Part shown: positions 12,501-20,061 of the stretch, piece by piece | Numbering within the stretch: the stretch's first letter is position 1 | Layout of the letters: the number at the start of each line of letters is the position of its first letter | Assembly: GCA_015179125.1 (NCBI GenBank) | Contig: WHVA01000448.1 | Coordinates: 30,482 to 94,481 of the forward strand | Direction: 5' to 3' | Origin: Gautieria morchelliformis | Lineage: Eukaryota; Basidiomycota; Agaricomycetes; Gomphales; Gomphaceae | Length of the DNA: 64,000 nt | Position numbers and translations under genes: made by a program | The notes under the pieces: model-generated | What the model saw: the letters and a program-made list of their open reading frames with translations, nothing else | Databases searched by the model: none | Told to the model about the DNA's origin: nothing

Positions 12501-13501
12501 CAACTCGATGGCATGGTCCCACAGCTTCCGTGGAGGCAGGGCATCAAACGACTCCTTGGCAAAGACGTCTTCGAACTCCCGCAGGTACTCCGGAATTTCC
12601 GCCTCCACTCTATCATGCTTCTTGGAGGCTTCAGCAAGGCGTTGCAAAATATTTCCGGTGGCGCGGATGTGTTCCGCTTCTGGCGGAAGGTTCACATACA
12701 GCAAGTGCTCCCTTCTGCCAGAGTGTGTTCCGGGCCGAGTCGGATGATGTCGGAATCGGAATCGGAATCGGAAGTGGGACCCGGTTCAAATTCCGCTTCC
12801 GAGTCTTCTTCTGCAAGCAGTGGATGGGGGCCAGAACGACATGTCTGTATGAGCCGTTCGGTTTTCCGCTGCTCCTGGTGCTCCTTCCGCACTTCCGACC
12901 GGCACATGTGACACTTGGCTGGACATCGACTCATCAGTACCTTCTGAGTCTGCCAATTGATCTCCGGGTTGTGCTCCTGAAGCCAGGTAAACCCGAGGAT
13001 GATGTCTTGCTTCCCCAGGCTGGTGACTGCAAAGGAAGTGCGTTCGGTGTGTCCGTCGTAGCGGAGAATTGTGTCTACTATCTCTGTGATAGACCCTGAC
13101 TCATTGGGGCTTCCATCCACATTGAACACCGGGATTGCACGTTGCAACTTCCGCGTAGTCAGTCGGTTCCGTTCCACATAGTCCCGGTCCATAAACTGAC
13201 CAGTGGCCCCGCAATCAACAAGGGCGGGTCCGGATTTGACTTCTGCCGTATCTGTCGTCTGTATCTCCACCTTAATGACTAGTGACTTGGGGCCAGGGGT
13301 GGCAGCAACAACATAGCGCTTCGGGAGGCGTCTCTCCCAAGGGCGGATGCGGGATGGATGGGGTGTTGGATTTGGTTTTTGTGTGACTTTATCCGGTGGG
13401 TCTGTACGAAGTGAGGGGAGTGGGGGCTTTTCATTCTCTACTTCAAGACAGGCAAACCGGTTATGTACAGGCAGCAGGGGCACACGTCTCACCCGCTGCA
13501 C
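9489..13501 (-). pseudogene. Chromovirus 1 Pol (protease-RT-RNase H-integrase-chromodomain)
   Basis: Four overlapping frames make one broken Pol. 13501-12692: aspartic protease with DCGATGQF (Cys where Ser/Thr is usual in D-S/T-G). 12704-11892: RT with [17 protein letters not shown] and FGLTNSPAPFQ; a 1 bp loss near 12037 shifts the frame just before the YxDD box. 11994-10438: RT thumb, RNase H (DHKNLEYF), integrase zinc HHCC (HHDTRVAGH, CDLC) and the first catalytic Asp (SVDFIVELP). A short deletion at about 10575 breaks it again. 10508-9489: integrase Glu (TERVNQELE), GPY/F-like region, and a chromodomain with HYVVERILDSR, FLVKWEGY and SWVPEQ. The frame ends inside the LTR. Chromodomains are known to steer such elements to heterochromatin. 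Confidence 0.92.
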
Positions 13502-14648
13502 ATCACAAAATCCGACACATCTTCCACTTCCGATGCACCATGTTCCGCATTTTCGGAAATTCCTTCCGCAGTGGGCACTCCGCTTATGTCTGCGAGTGCG
13601 AGGAACTCTGGAAGGAGCTCAAGCTTCTCCTCTGTGGTCATAAGCCGGATGTCAAAGGCTTGGGGGCACTCGCGGGCATAGTGGCCTGGTTGTCGGCATC
13701 GGAAGCAGGTGATGGCTCCGTGGCCTTTTCCACGCATGCGGTCAACATCCATCGGGGCAGGGCCACTCTTCAAGGGAGGGGGGCTAGGGTTCCTAATAGG
13801 AGCAGGCGGAGCAACCATCGGAAATACTTTCCGTGTGGGAACGAATGCACGGGTGGAGCAGGACGAGCGGAACTGCGTGTCATGTTCCGGTTTGTCTCCA
13901 CAAAGGCCTTGTTTGCTTCCCTGTTTCGGGACACCCTTCGCGCAGCTTGGTACCACCCTTCCGGGTCATCGAAATCCGGAGCTCCATCCCCAAGCAGCGC
14001 AACTTGGTTCTGGAGTGTCGGATCAAGCCCTCGTCGGAATTTGATGATGATCATCTTGTCGTCGTCATACTCCGCAAGGTCGATGAGCTCCTGGAAGCGG
14101 TCAATGTAGTCATCGACCGCATCCTTGGCCTGGTACCAGCTGGTCCCCTCGAGCTTCGTAAGGGCTGTGAGCTGCTCATCTTTCGGGCAGAACTGATCGG
14201 AAAATGTTTTCTCGAAGGCGGCCCAGTCCCGGAAGTAGTTCCCCTTGCCCTTTGCTTCATGTCGGATCACCTTGTTTACAAAACGGGCTGCGCGATCCGA
14301 CTTGAAAAAGGACAATTCCCAGTGAATCTGAGCCTGGTCATTCGGAAAGAGGTCTCCAACAATTGCGAAGTAGATGCTGCATGTGTTGAAGAATGCGCAT
14401 CCCTTCTCCCGATCTCCGTCAAAGTCCGCCGGAGTTGCGGGTTTGACCTTTGCCAACTTTGCGGACATCCCCTCTTCTGCCAGTTCCGCTTTTCCGAAAT
14501 CCGGCTCATCCAGCATTGCATTTCCACCACCTTGTGGAATATCTAACTTAGCCAAAATCATTTGTAAGGCTGTTTCAATCGCGTCGGTCTTCATCCGGTT
14601 CTGCGTCAATTCCTCCTCCATATTCCGAAGGCGATCATCCGGGTCCAT
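13489..14648 (-). pseudogene. Chromovirus 1 Gag
   Basis: The minus-strand start MDPDDRLRNMEEEL leads into a short coiled coil and the retrotransposon Gag domain. The C-terminal part carries one CCHC knuckle, CFRCRQPGHYAREC, in a different frame, because about 17 bp are missing near 13840 compared with chromovirus 3. The gag stop (13489-13491) overlaps the Pol frame, which lies in the -1 frame. The same overlap is kept in chromovirus 3, so Pol is probably made by -1 frameshifting. Confidence 0.88.
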
Positions 14649-14823
14649 GTCAGAAAGGGAAATATGGGACGGGATTTCTGGGGTTGGGAGCTCGACGTAA
14701 GAAGAGGGGCTGTCGTATACCGTGTGCGCGGAAGAGGTTGCGATCTCCGAGTCGCTGTCTCCGATTCCGAACGCACCTATGGCGAATGCAGCGCGCAGTA
14801 CAACCGCCGGTCCTCTAGGGGAG

Positions 14824-14833
14824 AGACTTTTCT
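14824..14833 (-). promoter_or_regulatory. Self-priming PBS of chromovirus 1
   Basis: On the minus strand the PBS agaaaagtct starts two bases after the 5' LTR. Its perfect complement agacttttct lies inside the same LTR (14966-14975 on the plus-strand map), about 30 nt downstream of a TATA box (tataata, complement of 15001-15007). That is where the mRNA should begin. No tRNA match is evident. Confidence 0.72.
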
Positions 14834-14835
14834 GC

Positions 14836-15291
14836 TGTAAGGGAAACCCTGGCTGGTTGTGGAGATCACACTACCACACAACTGACAAGGGGAAATCCAA
14901 AGTCTGTATAAATGAACAGAGTATACAAGTGAGGGGATTCTCACCTGACAAGGGGAAATCCAAAGAGAAAAGTCTAAGGACCCCAATGTCAGCGAGCCCG
15001 TATTATACTACGCTGCGCAGCCAGGGACAACACTTGGCACCCGCCATCAACCCTGCATCCCCCTGACCCTTGATCGACCCTTGATGCCACCTATTATGCG
15101 AGTCGCTTGATTTCCGACACTGTTCCGAGAGCGGAAGTCGGAAATTGGAGTGGAACTGGAAAAGTGAACAGAACCGGTGGAAGTTCACCCAGAAGCGGAA
15201 TCATTTCCGAAAGCGGAGGCGGAGATGGAATCGGAGTCGGAAATGGAGTCGGAACTGGAACTGGAAATGGGAAACAGGGTGTCCCCTGACA
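14836..15291 (-). repeat. 5' LTR of chromovirus 1
   Basis: 456 bp, the promoter LTR for the minus-strand genes. It differs from the 3' LTR at a few single bases and in the number of the short cggaa(c/t) units. Confidence 0.93.
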
Positions 15292-15296
15292 CAAAG

Positions 15297-16206
15297 GCTG
15301 TCTAGCAAAAGTCTTCAAATTGAAGGATTTGGGAGAAACAAAATCATTGCTAGGTGTGGAAGTACAGTATGATCGCCTGCAGAAGACGCTAAAACTCTCA
15401 CAAAAACAATACATCGAGGAACTACTTGATCGATTCCACATGTCCGACTGCCGACCCATATTCATGCCTATGAGCCCTGGATTAAACCTAAGCTCAGCAA
15501 TGGGACCATCTACACCGGAGGAGATAGCAGAAATGAAAAACCTGCCTTACTTGAATGCGGTTGGAGCATTGAACTATCTTGCCATCGCCACTCGCCCTGA
15601 CATTGCCTATGCCGTTGGATGCCTCGCTCGATTCAACTCAAATCCGGGCCCAGCGCACTGGGCAGCCGTAAAACACCTCCTGCGTTATTTGAAGGGGACG
15701 ATTGATTAGCACTCACATTCGCACCAAATAACGCAGGTGAAACCTTTCGAACGTGGACGGACCCTGATCACGGAGGAAATCCAGACAACGGTCGCTCGAC
15801 GTCTGGTTTCCTCATCAAGATCGGGACCGGAACGGTTAGCTGGGCCAGCAAGTTACAAAACATAGTTACCTTATTGACGACAGAAGCCGAGTTTGTGGCA
15901 GCAACTCTCGCTGGTACTGAGATCATCTGGCTGCGAAGCCTATTCGACGAACTCAGTTCAAAGGTTGAGGAGCCATCTCATCTCTACATCGATAATCAAT
16001 CCGCACTCACCGTCGCCAAAAATCCAGAACATCACGGGCAAATGAAGCATCTGGACCTCCGATACTTCTGGTTGTGGGAAAAGGTTGCCCAGAGAGCCAT
16101 CCAAGTCGGATACGTGCCCACGAAGGATATGCCAGCCGATTTATTAACGAAGGCGTTACCTCGCGAATCGGTAGAATGGCACCGTCGCGCTATGGGACTC
16201 TTCTGA
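15297..16206 (+). pseudogene. Copia A RT C-terminus and RNase H
   Basis: Continues copia A after the chromovirus: KDLGETKSLLGVEV, then YLNAVGALNYLAIATRPDI (RT connection). One base appears lost near 15708 (KGTID followed by TAG). RNase H resumes at about 15710 in another frame with WTDPD, STSGF, LTTEAEFVA and HLYIDNQSALTVAKNP. It continues with HLDLRYFWL and the C-terminal block MPADLLTKALP. The stop at 16204-16206 lies just before the purine tract. Confidence 0.88.
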
Positions 16207-16224
16207 TTGCAGACTGACTGCATC

Positions 16225-16233
16225 AGGGGGGTG
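16225..16233 (+). other. Polypurine tract of copia A
   Basis: aggggggtg immediately before the 3' LTR, the usual plus-strand primer position. Confidence 0.75.
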
Positions 16234-16357
16234 TGTTGCGTCATGTGATACAGCCAGAGTATTAGTCAGTCGCTGGTGCTATACAGTAGTACGCAGCTGA
16301 GTTCAAAGGAAGAATCATACTTATCTTCCTCCAAACTCAGATACCACTGCGCTAACA
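16234..16357 (+). repeat. 3' LTR of copia A
   Basis: 124 bp, tgttgcgtcatg...gcgctaaca, followed by the target duplication cctgg. Confidence 0.92.
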
Positions 16358-16530
16358 CCTGGAGTCTAAGCTAGGTCCCCACCAACAGGCTGTGGCCCAA
16401 GCTGAGCTGGAGCCAAGCCAGGCCTGCTGTTGAGGGCATGGCTCAGGATTTGGCAAGCCTGAGCCCAAGCAAGCCAGACTCAAGCCTAGGCTTTGGGCCA
16501 AGCTGGGGCCTGCCCATCACTAACCACAAT

Positions 16531-16858
16531 GACCTGAAAAACCGCAATGAACCAAAAGGAACAAAACTTGTTGCAACACTAAAGAAAGTATATGAGGTAA
16601 GTACACCTTCAAACCTCTTTCGAGATCCAATGGCAAGCGCTGACCAGGGTTTGACCACAGGCTCTGTGAGAAAGGCATACAAGATCAGGAATGTGAATCA
16701 AAAAGAGCTTGAAGGTTTCATCTGTATGAATTATGATACTTCATTACCATGAGAGAATAAATACTAGATTGCCACACTCCATCAAAATACAGTGTATCAT
16801 CAGGAGAATGATGCATCAGCTACAGACTGCATGTATATATTTTCAAGCCACCACAGCA
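16531..16858. other. Right flank of the hAT insertion, no gene recognised
   Basis: Continues the locus seen at 4300-4702. A short 18 bp-period repeat (accncaat gacctgaaa) straddles the hAT site. The open frame 16438-16752 starts inside the hAT end and has no recognisable domain. Confidence 0.5.
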
Positions 16859-17968
16859 TCAAGCAATGGGAACAAAGTCAGGAGAGCCAGGTCGTGGGGG
16901 ATCAGGACCTACCACAAGTCCAGCATCCTTTGCATCTAGCCATGCAGTCACTTCATCCTTGAGCTTCCAGCGCACCGGCTGGGTGAGCTTGACACCCTCC
17001 GGCCCTACCCATTGCTCGTCTGTAGGCTCACACCAGCGCCTTCCCAGGGACTTAGCCCAGTTATTCCAATGTACCGCACCCTTTGCAGTTGGGAAGATTA
17101 GCGCCCGTTCTGGATCGACATCACGAATGTCGCGGTCTGAGAGGTAGCGCCGCACTACCCAGTTGTCACCATTTACATGCACGCATTCCTCCCACTCGGG
17201 GGTCGGCATCTCCCTGCGCAGGCTGGAGTGTCCAAAGTCAAGAATAACCGCCCTGGTGAGTGGTGTTGGTCCTTCGGGGGAGAAGACAATGTGGTCGGGG
17301 CGGATATCGCCGTGAATGACGCCGTGGACACCGAAGGCATGGGCGGTCGTGATGAGCGAGCGTGCTAGCAGACGTGAAACGCGTGTTGAATCCACGCTGG
17401 CAAGGCTTTCGCCCGAGATGTACTCTAGCAGAAGAACATGAGGTGACACAGGGCGTTTGATGCTGAGGTGAAGCACCCCAAATCCATAACATCGTGCAAT
17501 CCCTTCACCCTGCAACTTCTCCAATCGCGTATACGCCTCCACCTCGGACTGGAACGAAGTATGCATAGCCCGATAGAAATATTCTTCCCAAAGCACTTTG
17601 TCAAATTCATAGTAGTCGTCTTCATGGTAGTCGTCTTCACGCTCGCCACGGGTCACGGCGGCGCGACGCTCGGCAGCCGCAGACTCATTTTCGAGGGACC
17701 ACGGACGATCTGGTATGCACGAGCTTTCGAATGGTTTTTTACGCTCATCATCGAAGAAACGCGGGTCGTATATCTTTAGGATCATGGACGGTGGTGTTTC
17801 CTGGGGGGCACCATGGACGTGTACAAGTAGGACCTGGCTTTTTGTAAAAGGGGTGAAGGCCTTGATCACCGTAGCAGTGCACTTGGAGGGCTCATCATTC
17901 CCCTTCCATGTTATGGAGAGAGATAAGATGTAGCCCGTTTCGTGAGAGTGGTCGGAGAGTTGGGCCAT
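16859..17968 (-). CDS. Protein-kinase-like (APH/PKL fold) protein
   Basis: Single-exon gene of 369 residues when started at the ATG at 17968 (MAQLSDHSH). The frame is open 89 codons further upstream, but that extension translates a pyrimidine-rich promoter-like stretch (repeated ccctttcc) into Gly/Lys repeats, so I reject it. Seen: MILKIYD with a VAIK-type lysine at 65, SEVEAY as candidate αC (Glu141), LLLEYISG as hinge (about 180-187). Also seen: catalytic loop HGDIRPDHI (219-227, Asp221) and DFG at 244-246. The pattern HGDIRPDHI is nearer to fungal kinase-like/aminoglycoside-phosphotransferase families than to classic HRD kinases. Substrate unknown, probably cytoplasmic (no signal peptide or membrane helix). 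It is the only intact-looking host gene between the nested elements. Confidence 0.82.
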   Translation of the reverse strand: MAQLSDHSHETGYILSLSITWKGNDEPSKCTATVIKAFTPFTKSQVLLVHVHGAPQETPPSMILKIYDPRFFDDERKKPFESSCIPDRPWSLENESAAAERRAAVTRGEREDDYHEDDYYEFDKVLWEEYFYRAMHTSFQSEVEAYTRLEKLQGEGIARCYGFGVLHLSIKRPVSPHVLLLEYISGESLASVDSTRVSRLLARSLITTAHAFGVHGVIHGDIRPDHIVFSPEGPTPLTRAVILDFGHSSLRREMPTPEWEECVHVNGDNWVVRRYLSDRDIRDVDPERALIFPTAKGAVHWNNWAKSLGRRWCEPTDEQWVGPEGVKLTQPVRWKLKDEVTAWLDAKDAGLVVGPDPPRPGSPDFVPIA

Positions 17969-18416
17969 GATCCTGCGAAAATAGTATGATATAGTACATC
18001 CATCGTAGTGGCCGTCTCTCCGGATACGTTTTATTATTAAGCAAAGATTTACCGTCTCTTTACCCAAACGAGCTTTGACCCTCTGTGCGACCGTTGTCTG
18101 TCCCTGATCTCGGACCCCTTTTCCCTTTCCAGGTAATCGGCCCTTTCCGCTTTCCTGGTAAACGGCCCCGTTCCCTTTCCTGTGTCCGTTCTCTGTCCCA
18201 GACCTCCCATCCCTTTCCCCTTTCCGGGTAAGCATCCTGTCCCCCCTTTTTTTATTGCCGCCGCCTTCACTGGCTGGTCGGAGTGAAAGTGCGAGGAATA
18301 CCCAGCTGCGGGGAAAATGGCCATGGCCATTGTAGGTCCTTATGGCCTCTATTAGCTAATGCTCCCAAACGTAGCATCCATCCTAGACGTCTCTACACAC
18401 TTCTATGACTCGTGTC
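17969..18416 (-). promoter_or_regulatory. Pyrimidine-rich upstream region of the kinase-like gene
   Basis: About 18100-18240 holds several ccctttcc/gtaa units (read on the plus strand), forming a diverged short tandem array upstream of the minus-strand gene. Copia B begins at 18417. Confidence 0.4.
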
Positions 18417-19963
18417 TGTTGAAAAACCGGTCATACTTGACCGATCACCGAGATCACCGACCCTTTGTCCACTTAGCGCGTTGTCCCTTGCCGCAGCCCC
18501 TTTTGTATCTTCACCCCATTGTTCTACCCTATTGTTCTATTCCTCTTTTAGAGTACAAAAGGTCACTCTAGCTAGTATAAGTAGAGCCCCGATTGTGCAA
18601 CGACCTCTCAGCTTCTCCTGACGTCATCTTAGGTATTTAGTCCTTTCTACTAATAGTATTGTCAGGATTGGTTTTCAGGCGTTAATATTGTGTATTAGTG
18701 AACACAGCGAATGCCCGAATAACTTGTGCGAATAAGTATGCCGTTCGGCGAATAGGTGAACCAATGAATGTTCACAAGGTAAGAGGGTTTGCCTAAACGG
18801 GGCTCACCCTATCTACAGTCGTAGCGAAATAGCCGTGACTCTTGATGATGTAACGTGCAAGGTCTCACGGAAGGGCTGTCTAAGTCTCGACAATCCCTTC
18901 GCCAACAGCACAGAAAATGGTTCGAAGGCTGAGGTAACAAAGATGAAGTATGAGAACTCACCAGTGATGCCTAAGTCCTCTGCTAGTCGAAGATGGAAAT
19001 CTCCAAGAGAAGGCTTAAGACGATGACCACGGCGAGGTCAAAGCTGCACAAGATGAATGACGTATGATAATTGAACTGGGGAATATACATGCGAATGTAA
19101 ACTACTTATATTGAATGCTCGTAAGGTATCAGCGAATAGGAAAGAGGCCGTCACAAGTCAGGGTTGGATAGGGGTGCGCAGTCATGATACAACATAGATG
19201 AAATAAACATACAATAGAATGTGAGAAGAGGAGAACATGAAACGATGGAGAGTAAAGGTGGCGAAGGCACTTATGGACAAAACCATGTCTTGGGACCCGC
19301 ATACATGCTACCCTGCACAGACTCTTGGTCTACTGGGTTGATTCCGCACAACCTATGGAAGGGATGTCCTGCGAACATACTTTGACCATACGAACGCCCA
19401 ATGGCATTGGATTTAAGAAGACGATGGGGTTAATGATGAACCATCATGCCGGGTGAATGGTATCGATCGTATTTGATGGTGTGCCTGCTGGCGAATGATG
19501 CGAGCAGCGAATAGCCATTCGGCGAAATGCAAGGAAGGGCGAACAGAAGTGACATAGGGAGGAGAGGTCGAGGTGGAGGGCGAAGCCGAGCGAACACTGA
19601 GGGGGGTAGCGAAAGGGAAAATGGGGATACCAAGGTGCAGGAAATACACAGGTCATGACAACCCAACTATCAGAACACCATCGGAAGAGGGTCGAGCAGA
19701 GGAGGTGGTAGGCCCGGTGATGACTGCTGAGTCAGTCCCAAGACGTCGATCGTGCGTTTGACGGCGTGGCTATCGTAGTTGGTGCGAACAGCGAGAATTG
19801 GTTGCCGAACATGACAATGGTGATTGGAATGATCACGAAGGTGGGTGAGAAAATAGGAAAACTGAGCTTCTGAGTATGGGAAATAAACACGTCATGACAA
19901 GTATCAGCTTCTCCTGATGTTGTCTTAGCCTTAGAGTCTCTGTCTCAGACCTCTGCGCCTACA
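18417..19963 (+). repeat. 5' LTR of copia B, interrupted
   Basis: LTR sequence occupies 18417-18659 and 19905-19963. Between them is a solo LTR plus the duplicated target agtat. The corresponding uninterrupted sequence is in the 3' LTR (ctaatagtatcagcttct near 24710). Confidence 0.92.
18660..19899. mobile_element. 1240 bp solo LTR (or LTR-like element) inside the copia B LTR
   Basis: Begins tgtcaggattgg and ends cacgtcatgaca, so the ends are tgtca/tgaca. It is flanked by the 5 bp duplication agtat (18655-18659, 19900-19904). No coding frame with a domain is present. Recurrent gcgaata/gcgaaca words fill it. Unrelated in sequence to the other LTRs in the window, so a separate family whose internal part is absent here. 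A non-autonomous element with short TIRs is the alternative. Confidence 0.8.
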
Positions 19964-19981
19964 GGTTATGGGCCCCGCGCT
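19964..19981 (+). promoter_or_regulatory. Primer-binding site of copia B, half initiator tRNA-Met
   Basis: ggttatgggccccgcgct directly follows the LTR. It differs from the copia A site at two of 18 positions and keeps the complement of the initiator tRNA-Met anticodon arm. Confidence 0.78.
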
Positions 19982-20061
19982 CTAGATCGCCCTAACCGAT
20001 ATTACGCACTCTGGCTACCTCGACTACGCACACAATCTTGCTTATTGTCTGATCCCTATCC

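Larger units (their letters stand above)
9139..15291 (-). mobile_element. Chromovirus 1 (Ty3, chromodomain), nested in copia A
   Basis: 6153 bp with LTRs at both ends (tgtaagg...cctgaca on the plus strand) and the target duplication caaag (9134-9138, 15292-15296). Gene order on the minus strand is gag, protease, RT, RNase H, integrase, chromodomain. The two LTRs differ at only a handful of positions, so the insertion is fairly young. Several indels break both genes. It is the youngest layer of the hAT-copia-chromovirus nest. Confidence 0.95.
5645..16357 (+). mobile_element. Ty1/copia retrotransposon A, split by chromovirus 1
   Basis: LTRs lie at 5645-5826 and 16234-16357, both tgttg...taaca, flanked by the 5 bp target duplication cctgg (5640-5644 and 16358-16362). 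Between them come a PBS, gag, protease, integrase, RT and RNase H in copia order, and a purine tract aggggggtg before the 3' LTR. Chromovirus 1 sits inside RT at 9139-15291. The element inserted into the hAT transposon. The coding region from 6486 to 9138 is one frame broken only by TGA codons at 7146 and 7893, so the copy decayed recently and lightly. Confidence 0.93.
4703..16522. mobile_element. Non-autonomous hAT-type DNA transposon, split by copia A
   Basis: The outer ends are exact 12 bp inverted repeats: tagtgatgggca at 4703-4714 and tgcccatcacta at 16511-16522. The flanking 8-mers accgcaat (4695-4702) and accacaat (16523-16530) differ at one base, as expected for an 8 bp hAT target duplication. 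Removing the nested copia element leaves about 1.1 kb. The ends are filled with inverted subterminal motifs (aagcc, ccaggc, gggcccaagc), a usual hAT feature. No transposase frame is present in the 1.1 kb, so it needed a transposase in trans. The TIR/TSD evidence is direct; superfamily assignment is from TIR style and TSD length. Confidence 0.8.

Noticed and set aside
17969..18235. N-terminal extension of the kinase-like gene (89 codons)
   Set aside because: It translates a pyrimidine-rich, repetitive upstream stretch into Gly/Lys repeats; the ATG at 17968 starts the conserved-looking part.
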